From: Nitrosospira multiformis
GTDB lineage: Bacteria > Pseudomonadota > Gammaproteobacteria > Burkholderiales > Nitrosomonadaceae
NCBI RefSeq assembly: GCF_900103165.1
Contig: NZ_FNKY01000001.1
Coordinates: 930,001-994,000 of the forward strand
Direction of reading: 5' to 3'
DNA length: 64,000 bases
The notes below the pieces were generated by a model that did not search any database, was not told the origin of the DNA, and saw only the letters and a list, made by a program, of their open reading frames with translations. Positions within the stretch are counted from its first letter, which is position 1. Each line of letters opens with the position of its first letter. Both the position numbers and the translations under genes were made by a program. Shown in pieces: positions 38,021 through 48,609 of this stretch.

Positions 38021-39019
38021 TTACCCAAAGGGCTTGGGCCTTGGTGTTTCATTGGTGGAAGGTGGAAGGATGGGTAGTTTGAACTCGGGCTGTTTTCCGG
38101 TCAGTGTCTTCAAGAACGCCACGATTTTGGCATTTTCTTCCTTGCTGAAAGTGCGGCCCAGCTGTAGCCGGCCCATGGTGTCTACCGCTTCTTCCAGGGT
38201 CGCGGCAGCGCCGTCATGAAAATAGGGGTAAGTTAATTCCACGTTTCGCAGGGTCGGAACTTTGAACATGAAGCGGTCGGCGTCCTTGCCGGTCACTGCA
38301 AACCGGCCTTCGGCCTTGCTCGTCGTTTTGTAGGGTTCATGAACGCCAAATTTCTGGAATGAGCCGCCACCCACCGCAGCGCCATTATGGCAACCCGTGC
38401 ACCCACTCTCCTTGAATAGCTTGTAACCCTCCAACTCCGCTTGATTCAGGGCTTTTTTGTCACCTTTGAGCCATTTATCGAAACGAGAGTCAGGTGTCAC
38501 CAGAGTCTCTTCGAATGCCGCAATCGCATCGGTTACCATGCCGATATCGATCTTATCGGAGCGAAACAATTGCTTGAAACGGGTCCGGTACTCTGGAATT
38601 GAGCGTAATACATCCACTGCCAGTTCATGGGTGAATCCCATCTCACCAGGGTTTGCGATGGGTCCGCCTGCCTGTTCTTTCAGGTCCTTGGCGCGGCCGT
38701 CCCAGAATTGCGCCAGATTCATGCTGGAGTTCAATACCGTGGGCGCGCTGATCGGTCCCTCGTGCCACTTGTGGCCGATGGAGGTTGGCAGATTATCTGT
38801 ACCACCCATGCTCAGGTTGTGACAAGAGTTACAGGAAATGAACCCAGATTTCGATAGGCGCGGATCGAAAAAGAGCATCTTGCCCAGTTCCACCATATCT
38901 GCATTCTTTGGTTTCGCGGCTTCGATTGGCTGGATGGGTTCATTGGCAGCCAGCGCGGTGGCTGGGGCGGCAATGGCTCCAATGGATAGCAGCGATATGA
39001 TTAATGTCCGCATTATCAT
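38021..39019 (-). CDS. Di-haem cytochrome c peroxidase (CcpA/MauG family)
   Basis: 332-residue periplasmic protein. A signal peptide (cleavage near ALAA, residue 25) is followed by two c-type haem sites, CNSCH at 63-67 and CTGCH at 207-211, the hallmark of bacterial di-haem peroxidases that reduce H2O2 with electrons from cytochromes. SAPTVLNSSMNLAQFWDGRA and KVPTLRNVELTYPYFHDGAA are conserved landmarks. The ATG at 39019 follows AGGAGAT. Transcribed alone. MauG-like maturation roles cannot be excluded. Confidence 0.92.
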   Translation of the reverse strand: MIMRTLIISLLSIGAIAAPATALAANEPIQPIEAAKPKNADMVELGKMLFFDPRLSKSGFISCNSCHNLSMGGTDNLPTSIGHKWHEGPISAPTVLNSSMNLAQFWDGRAKDLKEQAGGPIANPGEMGFTHELAVDVLRSIPEYRTRFKQLFRSDKIDIGMVTDAIAAFEETLVTPDSRFDKWLKGDKKALNQAELEGYKLFKESGCTGCHNGAAVGGGSFQKFGVHEPYKTTSKAEGRFAVTGKDADRFMFKVPTLRNVELTYPYFHDGAAATLEEAVDTMGRLQLGRTFSKEENAKIVAFLKTLTGKQPEFKLPILPPSTNETPRPKPFG

Positions 39020-39376
39020 CGGTAATCTCCTAAAAACGCGGCTGTAGTGGCGCAGCCGATTACGCCTACAAACTATCCGTCAGGGCACCTCTTGGCGATA
39101 ATGGGCGCCTCTAAAAATTCAACGCTACAGGCAAGCTCGTTTTTTCATATTGGGATGAGAGCAAAAAAATCTAACCCGGTGTCCATATCGATATATGAGA
39201 AAAATATTTCTCATTCGGCAATTGAGGAGCGGTGAGAGAGGCGGCAGACGGGATGAGCAAGCAATCCATGAAGTGGATGCTCACAAAATTCAGAATTCTG
39301 AAGGAGCCCATCAGTGCCTTAACAGGCTGGAGATAACGTCGCACAATGTGCTTTTATTAAATTTTGTCATTTTTAT
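39020..39376. other. Intergenic region, peroxidase upstream DNA
   Basis: 357 bp; presumably the peroxidase promoter. No gene, RNA or clear repeat seen. Confidence 0.35.
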
Positions 39377-39937
39377 CTACTCGCTCCGCTTAGCGGGAGC
39401 GATCGCAGCCTGTTCCCTGCCGCCAGGATGAATGGATCCATCGTAACCGCTGCCATCAAACGGAGTGCGATTGAGCAGGCGAGCCAACTCGGTCAGTGCC
39501 TGCCGATAGACCTGGCGTTTGAATTCAACCACGGATTCCAATTCCACCCAATATTGATTCCAGCGCCAGGCGTCGAATTCCGGGCGAACGCTTGTACGCA
39601 GCGAAACGTCACAATCACGTCCGACCAGGCGCAGAAGATACCAGATTTGCTTCTGCCCTTTGTAATTTCCTCGCCAGTCGCGCCTTATCCACTGATCCGG
39701 TACTTCATAGCGCAGCCAGTCGCGTGTGCGGCCAATGATCTCGACATGCCGGGGGTGTAAGCCTACTTCTTCCGTCAGTTCCCGATACATCGCCTGTTCC
39801 GGACTTTCACCCGGCTTGATACCCCCCTGGGGAAACTGCCAGGAGTCCTGCCTGATGCGCTTGCCCCAAAAGACCTCATTCTTCGAGTTCAGTAGAATAA
39901 TACCGACATTGGAGCGATATCCGTTGCGGTCGATCAT
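39377..39937 (-). CDS. rppH: RNA pyrophosphohydrolase RppH
   Basis: 186-residue Nudix hydrolase that removes pyrophosphate from 5' ends of mRNA and so starts decay. It opens [17 protein letters not shown], has [14 protein letters not shown] and a complete Nudix box, [20 protein letters not shown] then VGL, and the conserved [16 protein letters not shown] start at 39937; eight more codons upstream are possible. It is divergent from proS, a common pairing in betaproteobacteria. Confidence 0.93.
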   Translation of the reverse strand: MIDRNGYRSNVGIILLNSKNEVFWGKRIRQDSWQFPQGGIKPGESPEQAMYRELTEEVGLHPRHVEIIGRTRDWLRYEVPDQWIRRDWRGNYKGQKQIWYLLRLVGRDCDVSLRTSVRPEFDAWRWNQYWVELESVVEFKRQVYRQALTELARLLNRTPFDGSGYDGSIHPGGREQAAIAPAKRSE

Positions 39938-40228
39938 GCAATCACCCGTTTGATCCGTCACAAGAGGACAAATTTTTTCATATTTTATCCTAGATTGAAA
40001 GCTGTCACGAGATTAATAAACTTCATATTTAGCTAGTGCTTGCTTTTTGAGTTTATTGCGCTCCCTTGCCAGCCCTGTACCCACTCAACCACTATAGGCT
40101 TAACGCAGTTTGGGGTTGAACAAGCAGTCCTCTCCAGTGCGGCTTCACGTTGCTTGTCCCTCTTTGGAATCTGCGCCGAGAAACAATAGGCTTCACTAAC
40201 CGGGATTGCGGTTTTTCAGAGTAGAATT
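39938..40228. other. rppH/proS divergent spacer, left part
   Basis: About 290 bp with no gene; the remainder of the spacer is repeat R1 with its nested hairpin (40229-40468). Confidence 0.35.
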
Positions 40229-40468
40229 ATCCTAAATCCGGTAGTTGGACAGGGTGGAGTGTGCGGTTTTTGGGGTGCGGGGCAAGGCGCAACAACGCGA
40301 AATGGTTATTCCATTTCAAGGCGTTGCAACGCCGCCATGCGCCATAAAAACCGTGCGATCCGCCCTGTAGCGGACTCACCCAAAAGGTGAGCCTCAAATA
40401 ACACAGGAAATCTTTATGAATCATAGAACTAAACTCGTGAATGAGTGGTCAACTACCGGATTTAGGAT
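40229..40468. repeat. Composite repeat: R1 interrupted by a 120-bp hairpin element
   Basis: Outer 19-bp inverted repeats ATCCTAAATCCGGTAGTTG lie at 40229-40247 and 40450-40468. Inside, 40249-40368 is a near-complete hairpin: arms start with ACAGGG and end CCCTGT, and the centre is GAAATGG-TTATT-CCATTTC (40299-40317). The R1 sequence resumes with GTAGCGGACTCACCC at 40368. The hairpin is absent from the other R1 copies at this point, so it looks inserted. It ends 32 bp before the proS start. Confidence 0.75.
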
Positions 40469-40500
40469 TATTGTAATTCAATTGTTATAACGGAACGCAC

Positions 40501-42210
40501 ATGCGGGTATCAGGTTTTTTTATTTCTACCCTTAAGGAAGCGCCCGCCGAAGCGGAATTGGTGAGCCACAAGCTGATGTTGCGTGCTGGGCTCATAAAGC
40601 GCCTGGGAAGCGGCCTTTATACATGGATGCCGCTGGGGTTGAGAGTCCTGCGCAAGGTTGAAAATATAGTGCGGGAGGAAATGGACAAGAGCGGGGCGGT
40701 AGAACTTCTGATGCCCGCGGTGCAGCCCGCCGAACTATGGCAGGAAACCGGGCGCTGGGATGTATTCGGTCCACAGATGTTGAAAATCAAGGACAGGCAT
40801 CAGCGCGATTTCTGCTTTGGTCCTACGCATGAAGAAGTTATTACCGACATTGCGCGGCGAGAGATCAAGAGCTATCGCCAATTGCCGTTTACTTTTTATC
40901 AGATTCAAACCAAGTTCCGCGATGAGATCCGGCCTCGATTCGGTGTGATGAGGGCACGTGAATTTATCATGAAAGATGCCTATTCATTCCATGCCGGGAT
41001 TGACAGCCTGGAGAAGACTTACAGAATAATGCACGATGCCTACCAACGGATATTCACCCGCATGGGATTGAGATTTCGTGCAGTCACCGCGGATACCGGA
41101 GCGATAGGTGGAAGCGGTTCGCAAGAATTTCATGTTCTGGCGGATTCGGGCGAGGATGCCATCGTTTTCTGTCCGGATTCCGACTATGCCGCCAATATCG
41201 AAATGGCCGAGTCGCTGCGGCCGGCGCAGTCACGCGAAGCGGCGGATGGCATCATGCGGAAAGTCGAAACGACCGGCATAAAAACCTGTCAGGAGGTTGC
41301 GGCGTTTCTCAACCTCCCTGTCGAATACACGGTAAAAACCCTGGCGGTGATTGCGAATGACAGGATGTATTTATTGCTGCTGCGCGGCGATCATCATCTT
41401 AACGAGACGAAGGTCCGCAAAATTCCTTTCCTGACCGATTTCCGATTGGCGACCGAGGCGGAGATTCTTGCGGGAACCGATTCTCCCCCCGGATACATAG
41501 GACCTGTCGGCCTAAAGCTTCCGGTTATCGCGGACTACTCCGTGAGGGAAATGAGCAATTTTGTTTGTGGTGCAAACGAAGAGAACTATCATCTTACTCA
41601 CGTTAATTTCGACCGTGATGCGAAAGAGCCTGATTATACGCTGGACATCCGCAACGTGGTTTCCGGAGATCTGTCTCCGGATGGCGGAGGGCGGCTGGAG
41701 ATCTGCCGCGGCATAGAAGTGGGGCATATTTTCCAGTTACGCACCAAATATTCGGAAGCGATGAAAGCCGGCTATCTCGATGAATCCGGCCAATCAAAGC
41801 CAATGGAGATGGGATGCTACGGTATTGGCGTCTCGCGTATCGTGGCCGCGGCCATCGAGCAGAGCCATGACGAACGCGGCATTGTTTTTTCGGACGCAAT
41901 AGCGCCATTTCAGGTCGCCATTGTTCCCATCGGACTGAAGAAGAATACGCAGGTGAGAGTTGAGACGGAGAAGCTATACACGGAAATCGTTAATGCCGGC
42001 ATTGATGTTCTGCTTGATGATCGTGACGAACGTCCTGGCGTAATGTTTGCCGATATGGAATTGATCGGCATTCCTCATCGCATTGTGATCGGTGAGCGGG
42101 GCTTGAAGGAGGGAAATGTCGAGTATCAGGGACGACAGGATGAGAAGTCTCAGGCTGTCCCTTTGCAGGATATTATTGATTTCCTAAAAAAAGAGATAAC
42201 TAAAGCCTGA
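40501..42210 (+). CDS. proS: Prolyl-tRNA synthetase
   Basis: 569-residue class II aminoacyl-tRNA synthetase of the bacterial long type. The start [19 protein letters not shown] is typical; motif 1 around [13 protein letters not shown], motif 2 [21 protein letters not shown] as [10 protein letters not shown] plus REFIMKD, the editing (INS) domain (about 225-390) and motif 3 [17 protein letters not shown] are all present, with the C-terminal anticodon-binding domain last. Length fits the family. Confidence 0.97.
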   Translation: MRVSGFFISTLKEAPAEAELVSHKLMLRAGLIKRLGSGLYTWMPLGLRVLRKVENIVREEMDKSGAVELLMPAVQPAELWQETGRWDVFGPQMLKIKDRHQRDFCFGPTHEEVITDIARREIKSYRQLPFTFYQIQTKFRDEIRPRFGVMRAREFIMKDAYSFHAGIDSLEKTYRIMHDAYQRIFTRMGLRFRAVTADTGAIGGSGSQEFHVLADSGEDAIVFCPDSDYAANIEMAESLRPAQSREAADGIMRKVETTGIKTCQEVAAFLNLPVEYTVKTLAVIANDRMYLLLLRGDHHLNETKVRKIPFLTDFRLATEAEILAGTDSPPGYIGPVGLKLPVIADYSVREMSNFVCGANEENYHLTHVNFDRDAKEPDYTLDIRNVVSGDLSPDGGGRLEICRGIEVGHIFQLRTKYSEAMKAGYLDESGQSKPMEMGCYGIGVSRIVAAAIEQSHDERGIVFSDAIAPFQVAIVPIGLKKNTQVRVETEKLYTEIVNAGIDVLLDDRDERPGVMFADMELIGIPHRIVIGERGLKEGNVEYQGRQDEKSQAVPLQDIIDFLKKEITKA

Positions 42211-42298
42211 CGTGTATATTCCACTTTTTTCCCATTTTGTTCAATTCTCTCTTCAGATTGGCGACCCTTAAACTGGTGCATGCTTAATTCCCATGAAT

Positions 42299-42808
42299 CT
42301 ATTTGCGCTTTCGTTGACTGGTCTCATCAGGACGCTGACTCTGAGAATCTGGGGAATTTTCCCGCATGAATTCCTCAATGCTTTCTCGCGAAATTAGCCC
42401 CACCTTATAGGCTGCCGGCTGACCGGCGGGATCGAATAAATAGGTGGTGGGCAGCATCGACACGGGACCGATTTGAGCGGCAATTTTTCTGTCACCCAGC
42501 ACGATGGGGTAGGAAATCGAGAGTGAGTCAACGAATTTCAGGACTGTCTTCGGATTTTGGTAGTCCATCGCGATGCCGATGACCATTACATCCTTGCGGC
42601 TCTCATAGAGCGACACGAGATCAGGAATTTCCTTGAGGCAAGGCGGGCACCAGGTGGCCCAGAAATTTATCAGGACCCACTTGCCTTTATAGTCGGCGAG
42701 AGTGAGCTTCTTGCCTGTGGAATCCGTAAACACGAAACCCTTCGCCTGGGCGCCGGGCGACAGGGAAAGCAGCACACAGAACAAGACGGCGAGTGTGCGT
42801 TGCATCAT
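42299..42808 (-). CDS. TlpA-like periplasmic thioredoxin
   Basis: 169-residue thioredoxin-fold protein with a signal peptide (MMQRTLAVLFCVLLSLSPGAQA). The redox motif WCPPC follows NFWAT, and the cis-proline is in SMLPTTYLFD, giving the TlpA/ResA type that reduces periplasmic disulfides, often for cytochrome c maturation. It starts one base after the stop of the YihY-type gene, so the two are probably an operon. The upstream part of the open frame overlaps that gene and is not used. Confidence 0.88.
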   Translation of the reverse strand: MMQRTLAVLFCVLLSLSPGAQAKGFVFTDSTGKKLTLADYKGKWVLINFWATWCPPCLKEIPDLVSLYESRKDVMVIGIAMDYQNPKTVLKFVDSLSISYPIVLGDRKIAAQIGPVSMLPTTYLFDPAGQPAAYKVGLISRESIEEFMRENSPDSQSQRPDETSQRKRK

Positions 42809-42809
42809 T

Positions 42810-44090
42810 TTACTGGGTGATTCCAGGTGAGGCGACGTTTTGGGCGAGGATGCTGTCCGGTTGTGGTGTCGAATTTCCGGACGCTTCTTCCGCAAAAAGT
42901 AGCGATAGCGGCACATTCATTTTCTCATTCATGCCGGTTGAGATGCCATCGAGCAACCGCTCCAGTTTTGCATCACCTGCCGCGGCGGGACGCACTGCCT
43001 CGGGACGAAATGTAAACAGCCGATAAATATCTGCAACCATAATTTTATCGGGATCAATTATCTGAACCCATCCTCCCGTTTTTACCTGCCGAACCAGATC
43101 GGCACGGCTCATCAGGTCAAGTATTTGTTCCATTTCTTCAAAACTTAACATGAGTTGCTTATGAAGGCTAGCGTACGTTTCAACCTTTCCGCTCCTGAGA
43201 GCCTCTCCGAGCGCCCGCAATAAACGCAGTGCGTCGAGGAATCGCCTACCGTGCGCTGCCGGACCATGTCGCCATTCGGAAAAATGCCAACTCGAGAGCG
43301 AAGCGGCAATCACCGCACCCAGCAACACCATCAGCCAGGAGAGATATACCCACAACAGAAAAATCGGGACGGTGGCGAACGCGCCATAGACTGCCTGATA
43401 TGTGGGAAAGTGGGTAATGTAAAACGCAAACCCTTGTTTCATTATCTCGAATCCCACCGCCGCGGCTACGCCGCCGGCAATCGCATGACGCCATGCGACC
43501 TGGCGGTTGGGCACAATGAGATAGGGAATTGAAAAGGCGATACTTGTCAGTAGCAATGGAGCCAGTTGCAGAAGCGCGACTTTGATGCCGGGAATATCCT
43601 CGGTTAGCCCCATGGATATTCTTATTAGCCAGGAAGTCAGCGACAGGCTCGCACCGATTAATAGCGGTCCGATGGTCAGCGTGGCCCAGTAAATAAGCAG
43701 GCGATGGAGGAACGGACGCAATCGGGTTACACGCCAAATGGCATTCAGCGCTTTATCGATAGTCAGCATCAGAGCAAGCGCCGTCGCACCCAGAAAAGCC
43801 GTGCCGATGGCAGTCAGTTGTACCGCATTATCGGCAAACTGCTGCATGTATACGGCGATGACCCGGTTCGCCGCTTCCGGCACCATGGTGGTGAGAATGA
43901 ATATTTTTATTTGGGTAGAATATTCCGCAAACGCCGGGAATGCGGCCACCACGGATAATCCGATAGCGATCAATGGCACCAGCGAAAGCAGCGTAGTGAA
44001 GGTAAGACTGGCCGCGACTTGGGTGCAGTTATGCTGGAAGAAGCGGACAAGGACATAATGTGCGAAATCCGGAAATTGGGAGGATTTCAT
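42810..44090 (-). CDS. YihY/BrkB-family inner membrane protein
   Basis: 426-residue protein of the YihY (UPF0761) family. About six membrane helices in the first 290 residues include LTFTTLLSLVPLIAIGLSV and LTIGPLLIGASLSLTSWLI; FLLWVYLSWLMVLLGAVIAA is the diagnostic last helix. The C-terminal 130 residues are soluble, with a winged-helix-like region. I start at MKSSQFPDFAHYVLVRFF (44090). Function uncertain; once called ribonuclease BN, which is now considered wrong. Confidence 0.88.
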   Translation of the reverse strand: MKSSQFPDFAHYVLVRFFQHNCTQVAASLTFTTLLSLVPLIAIGLSVVAAFPAFAEYSTQIKIFILTTMVPEAANRVIAVYMQQFADNAVQLTAIGTAFLGATALALMLTIDKALNAIWRVTRLRPFLHRLLIYWATLTIGPLLIGASLSLTSWLIRISMGLTEDIPGIKVALLQLAPLLLTSIAFSIPYLIVPNRQVAWRHAIAGGVAAAVGFEIMKQGFAFYITHFPTYQAVYGAFATVPIFLLWVYLSWLMVLLGAVIAASLSSWHFSEWRHGPAAHGRRFLDALRLLRALGEALRSGKVETYASLHKQLMLSFEEMEQILDLMSRADLVRQVKTGGWVQIIDPDKIMVADIYRLFTFRPEAVRPAAAGDAKLERLLDGISTGMNEKMNVPLSLLFAEEASGNSTPQPDSILAQNVASPGITQ

Positions 44091-44204
44091 GAGCGGAAAT
44101 GCCGGCTGACAGGATTGAGGGAAAAGCCCAATGTGCACTGAAGCAAAGTAGTTGATCTCTCCATCTGTTTTACGATGAGCTATTCTGCTCCGCCAGTTTT
44201 GCCG

Positions 44205-45737
44205 CTAAACCTGTGGGTGAGCCCGTTCCAGCTTGCTATGCAGCTTGTTGAGCGCACTGAGATAAGCCTTGGCGGAAGCCACCACGATGTCGGTGTCCGC
44301 ACCGTTTCCGTTGACGATGCGCCCCGATTTTTGCAACCGCACCGTCACTTCACCTTGTGAATCGGTGCCGCTGGTGATGGCGTTAACCGAAAACAGCTGC
44401 AAGTCGGCACCGCTGGCCAGAATTTTCTCGATTGCGCGGAAAGTAGCATCTACCGGCCCGCTGCCATCCGACTCGGCGCGCGACTCCTTGCCATCTTCGG
44501 CAATCACTATGCTGGCATACGGTGTTTCGCCTGTTTCGCTATGCGCAATCAGCGACAAAAGCTTGTAGTGTTCATGTAAGGTGATGGCATCTTCCGAAAC
44601 CAGGGCGTGCAGGTCTTCATCGAAGATATCATGCTTCTTGTCGGCCAGTTCCTTGAAGCGCATGAATGTGGCATTAAGCACTTCTTCCGATTCCAGTTCG
44701 ATACCGAGTTCCGCTAAACGGCTGCGAAAGGCATTGCGCCCCGAATGTTTGCCCAGCAGTAACTTATTTGCACCCCAGCCGACATCCTCGGCGCGCATGA
44801 TTTCGTATGTTTCACGATGCTTTAGCACGCCATCCTGATGTATGCCGGATTCATGGGCGAACGCATTTGCGCCGACTATAGCCTTGTTCGGCTGTACCGG
44901 AAAGCCGGTAATGCCTGATACCAGCTTGCTTGCTGGTACGATATGAGTGGCGTCTATGCGCGTCTCGCAGGGAAAGAAATCCTGACGCGTGCGTACCGCC
45001 ATCACGATTTCCTCCAATGAGGCATTGCCTGCCCGCTCGCCCAGCCCGTTTATAGTGCACTCCACTTGCCGAGCGCCGTTCATTACCGCCGACAATGAGT
45101 TAGCCACGGCCAGTCCAAGATCATTGTGGCAATGCACGGAGAACACCACCTTATCGGAATTGGGGATGCGCTCGCGCAGCGTATGGATGAGTCCGCCAAA
45201 TTGTTCCGGCATGGTGTAGCCAACGGTATCGGGAATATTCAGGGTTTTTGCACCCGCATTAATGACGGCTTCCAGAATACGGCAGAGGAATGTAATGTCC
45301 GAGCGGCCCGCGTCCTCAGGGGAGAACTCCACATCGTCCGTGTATTGGCGCGCCCATTTCACGGCTTTCACCGCCTGTTCTATCACCTGGTCTGGAGACA
45401 TGCGCAGTTTCTTTTCCATGTGAATCGGAGAGGTCGCAATAAAAGTATGGATACGCGCTGAATTGGCTCCTTGCAAGGCTTCGCCGGCGCGTTTGATATC
45501 GGCTTCGGTTGCCCGTGCCAGGCCACACACGGTGCTGTCCTTAATCGCGTCAGCCACCGCCTTTACCGCATCGAAATCACCGTTGGATGCGGCAGGAAAA
45601 CCGGCTTCGATTATATCCACCCGCATGCGCTCCAGTTGTCGCGCGATGCGCACCTTTTCTTCCCTGGTCATGGATGCACCGGGACTCTGCTCACCATCGC
45701 GCAGCGTGGTGTCAAAAATAATCAAATGATCTTTCAC
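44205..45737 (-). CDS. leuA: 2-isopropylmalate synthase
   Basis: 510-residue enzyme condensing acetyl-CoA with 2-oxoisovalerate, the first committed step to leucine. It opens with [16 protein letters not shown] (metal- and substrate-binding), has [20 protein letters not shown] with the metal-binding H-x-H/N-D pattern, [12 protein letters not shown], and the C-terminal leucine-feedback domain (about 385-510). Length fits type 1 LeuA. The gene is alone, away from ilvBHC. Confidence 0.96.
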   Translation of the reverse strand: MKDHLIIFDTTLRDGEQSPGASMTREEKVRIARQLERMRVDIIEAGFPAASNGDFDAVKAVADAIKDSTVCGLARATEADIKRAGEALQGANSARIHTFIATSPIHMEKKLRMSPDQVIEQAVKAVKWARQYTDDVEFSPEDAGRSDITFLCRILEAVINAGAKTLNIPDTVGYTMPEQFGGLIHTLRERIPNSDKVVFSVHCHNDLGLAVANSLSAVMNGARQVECTINGLGERAGNASLEEIVMAVRTRQDFFPCETRIDATHIVPASKLVSGITGFPVQPNKAIVGANAFAHESGIHQDGVLKHRETYEIMRAEDVGWGANKLLLGKHSGRNAFRSRLAELGIELESEEVLNATFMRFKELADKKHDIFDEDLHALVSEDAITLHEHYKLLSLIAHSETGETPYASIVIAEDGKESRAESDGSGPVDATFRAIEKILASGADLQLFSVNAITSGTDSQGEVTVRLQKSGRIVNGNGADTDIVVASAKAYLSALNKLHSKLERAHPQV

Positions 45738-46196
45738 TGGCTTCTCCGTTTCAGAAAGAATAATTACGTTGTGATACAGAATCCGGGAACAGATTCCACA
45801 GGGGGTAAAAACTTGGAGGAGGGGGGGTTAGTAGTTAGCGCGCAAAGCGCAGCAGTGGTCTCGCCAGAAGCGGCGGATGGCATAAAAAACGGAGCGGGAG
45901 AGTGGAGTAGGTCTGTTTCATGTGAGAAATATAAAGGGTTTCCCGAATTCGTGCAATAGTTTCCAGGAGTAAGGTAGGTGCTGGCCATTGTTATGAACCC
46001 TCACCTGTCAAGCCGTTGCAATCTCGATGGATCTCACAAATTCTTGAGATTATTGCGACGCTTTTTTCACATGACTTGTGCTAGCTTGCCTTGGATGCCT
46101 TATCTCTAGCGGGTTCGTTTTTTCAGACTCTGCACAATCGAATTGATTACGTTTGAATGAATTTGAGGTGAGGGATAACGAAGGGAGCGCAAGCCG
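45738..46196. other. leuA upstream / IS boundary region
   Basis: 459 bp without a gene. The left part must include the leuA promoter; the right part may be the upstream flank of the truncated IS5 element. No terminal inverted repeat could be assigned. Confidence 0.35.
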
Positions 46197-46838
46197 ATGC
46201 AAACGAGTTTTGGATCGATGAAAATGGAAGCGTGCGCGGGGGCTGATAGCGTGTTGATGAAAGCACACGCGCTGATTGACTGGGAGGGGCTTCGTGACCG
46301 GTTTGCGGGACTCAACAAATGTGATGCCAGCCGGATGGGAGGACAAGAGGTCATAGATCCATTAGTCATGTTCAAAGCAGTGTTGCTGGGGCAGTGGCAC
46401 AACTTATCGGACTCGGAACTGGGAGAAGCGTTGCGCGTGCGTATTGATTTCATGCATTTCTGCGGCATGGATTTCTCTGACAATGCGCCGGATGAAGCCA
46501 CGCTGCGCCGTTTTCGCAATCATTTGATCGAATCGGGCAGGCTCGCTGGATTACTCGCTGGCGTGAATTCAGCGTTGCAGACCCATGGCTTCTCGGTCGA
46601 GTGTGCCCAAGGTGCAATCATTGATGTCACGCTGGTATGGACTGCCGCTCGTCCCAGGCGTGACGAAACCATTGAGCTGGATGCCACAGGCGCGCCCAAA
46701 TTTCATGAAGACGGCACGCCGTGCAGCACGGCAATGACATCGCCTAAACAGGCCAATTATACTGGAACCCGGAGTACTGACCCGGACGCGACCTGGGTCA
46801 GGAAAGGCAAAAAAAATCCCTTTGGCTATAATCTATAA
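46197..46838 (+). pseudogene. IS5-family transposase, C-terminally truncated
   Basis: 213 residues of an IS5-type transposase. The N-terminal domain (KAHALIDWEGLRDRF, DPLVMFKAVLLGQWHNLSDSELG) and the first part of the catalytic core, with the first Asp in AIIDVTLVW, are clean. Reading stops at GKKNPFGYNL where other family members continue into the DDE core, so the second Asp and the Glu are missing and the protein cannot be active. No matching right end was found downstream. Confidence 0.8.
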
Positions 46839-46952
46839 CCGTTGCGTAAACGTGGCAGGCCCCATCTTAATCTTGCCGACTCATCACTCAATACGCAGAA
46901 GACACTAAATCGCGAAGGCATCCGCGGGAGGAAAAATGAGCGGATGTAATGA

Positions 46953-46977
46953 CCCGGGCCAGCCTCGCCGGCCCGGG
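46953..46977 (-). terminator. GC-rich hairpin downstream of the OprP-like porin
   Basis: CCCGGGCC (46953-46960) and GGCCCGGG (46970-46977) form an 8-bp perfect stem with a 9-nt loop, 30 bp past the porin stop. On that strand a T5 run follows only after about 15 bases, so the assignment is moderate. Confidence 0.5.
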
Positions 46978-47007
46978 AGATCAAATGAATAGAAAGAGAA
47001 ATACCTG

Positions 47008-48609
47008 TTAGAAAGCAATCTGATATTGCAAGACGAATTGATTTCTATTGGCAATCGTATTTCCGGCGGTATTGAATATCGGCCTATTTTGCCAATCGAA
47101 AGTAACCTTGCTGTTGTGGCCTTTTATCAGCCAGTTAAGTCCCAAGTTAAATACATTCATTTGATCACGCAAAGCCTCCCAATTCGCACTTGTTATCGAA
47201 GCGTAGGGTTGAAGCTGGCCATTCTTTCCCCCCAGCCAATCTATGGGTAGCAAATACCCTATCTGCGCATACCAGAGATCACCTGTACCAAACATCGGGA
47301 AGGTGTTGCCTGCTCCATTCAAGCTGCCGCCCGGACCGACCCCGTTAGCCGAGTTCTGGCCATTGCCGTTCATGCGAAGATAATTCGGCCCATAATTCAG
47401 ACTGGTGTATCCAATATAAGCGGAGATGGCTGTTTCCCTCACCTTATCCACCGGCGCATCCAGATAGCCCGCGACTGACCAGTGTGTCATATCATGAAAT
47501 CGAGCGTCCGCAGCAGAAGTGCCCGTCCACATGGCGTCTTTCTGTGTGGCAAAGCCGGCTTCAAGATTCAGTATGCTTTTCTTGCCCAGATAGGTTCCCT
47601 GCATATAAGGGTTGGTATTCGGTTCCGTCTCCCAGAAATTCCAGTAGAACATTCCCGTAAAATTCTTTTTATGGCCAACTTGGGCAAAATTGGAAACTGT
47701 GGGGGAAATAGCGCCGTCATTCGTTATTCCGTCGGTTGTTATCGGAAACGAATCATTAGCCGCTACGATATAGCGAAACTTGCTGATCTGGCCGCGAAGA
47801 TAGACGCCCAGCTGCCTATTAAACAAGGACGTCCGTTCCGTGGTGTACTGAAGACCAACCGGGACATCCATTGTCATAATGGTACTGACGCTAGGGGCAC
47901 TGAAGCGGGTGAGGCCATTAAACATGCCGAGCCCCCCCCCAAAAACCATTTGATGCCCCTCAGTCAACCGCAATTCACCGAAGGCGTCATGAAAATAGGC
48001 TTCAATATGTCGATTCCCGTTCATTTGAGACAGGAAGTTGAAATTATTCATCCCGTATTGGGTATAGAAGTATACCCGATCAGTGATTTGTCCTTGCAGG
48101 ACGAGACGAGTCCGGCGCAGTCCGATGTCGGTCGAATCATCCACGGGCTGGCCTTGTATCAATGATCCCGGATTATTTTGCTCATACCGTAACTGGACCT
48201 GGTTAAGAAAGCCAAATTTAAGATACTGGCTACCGTCTCCATTCAGATTCCACTTGAATGGGTCTTTCTCTTTCCAATCTGCGAAGCCAAACCCTCCTTT
48301 CGCCGTCTCTGCGACCACGCCTTTTGATTTGTCCGCAGGAGTTGCGCTTACCGGCGCACCTTGAGGAGCTTGGGCCACTCCGGCGTCCTTGCCAGTGGCC
48401 GGTGCTTGACCCGAATCCGCGCTGGAGGGTGGTTTCGCGGGTGTGTCAGGCACTTTTTCGAAAGAACCCATGCGTACACGCCCAGCCCCGGGCTCGGAAT
48501 AGATCTGTTTGGTTTTGGTATCCACATACAAATCGATAGCCTGAGCATATAGCGAGGTTGAAAATACACAACAGGACAGAAAAGTTAATGTAAGACTAGG
48601 TTTCATCAC
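47008..48609 (-). CDS. OprO/OprP-like outer-membrane porin with a G9 tract
   Basis: 533-residue outer-membrane protein. A signal peptide (cleavage near LYAQA) is followed by a periplasmic, proline/alanine-rich segment (about 45-105) and then a barrel region starting KFGFLNQVQLRYEQ, with DIGLRRTRLVLQGQITDRVYFYTQYG typical of phosphate-selective porin O/P-like proteins, ending in NQFVLQYQIAF with terminal Phe. The coding strand has nine G in a row (47932-47940) encoding Gly-Gly-Gly in VFGGGLGMF; the frame is intact. Substrate unknown; phosphate or pyrophosphate is a family guess. Confidence 0.8.
   Translation of the reverse strand: MMKPSLTLTFLSCCVFSTSLYAQAIDLYVDTKTKQIYSEPGAGRVRMGSFEKVPDTPAKPPSSADSGQAPATGKDAGVAQAPQGAPVSATPADKSKGVVAETAKGGFGFADWKEKDPFKWNLNGDGSQYLKFGFLNQVQLRYEQNNPGSLIQGQPVDDSTDIGLRRTRLVLQGQITDRVYFYTQYGMNNFNFLSQMNGNRHIEAYFHDAFGELRLTEGHQMVFGGGLGMFNGLTRFSAPSVSTIMTMDVPVGLQYTTERTSLFNRQLGVYLRGQISKFRYIVAANDSFPITTDGITNDGAISPTVSNFAQVGHKKNFTGMFYWNFWETEPNTNPYMQGTYLGKKSILNLEAGFATQKDAMWTGTSAADARFHDMTHWSVAGYLDAPVDKVRETAISAYIGYTSLNYGPNYLRMNGNGQNSANGVGPGGSLNGAGNTFPMFGTGDLWYAQIGYLLPIDWLGGKNGQLQPYASITSANWEALRDQMNVFNLGLNWLIKGHNSKVTFDWQNRPIFNTAGNTIANRNQFVLQYQIAF
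47932..47940 (-). repeat. G9 tract (C9 on + strand) inside the porin gene
   Basis: Nine identical bases after a T5 run on the coding strand, within codons for GGG. A tract this long can gain or lose a base, which would shift the frame about 42% into the gene. Confidence 0.85.

Noticed and set aside
45821-45827. G7 run in the leuA upstream region
   Set aside because: It is not in a coding sequence, so slippage would have no frame effect; not linked to any promoter motif.
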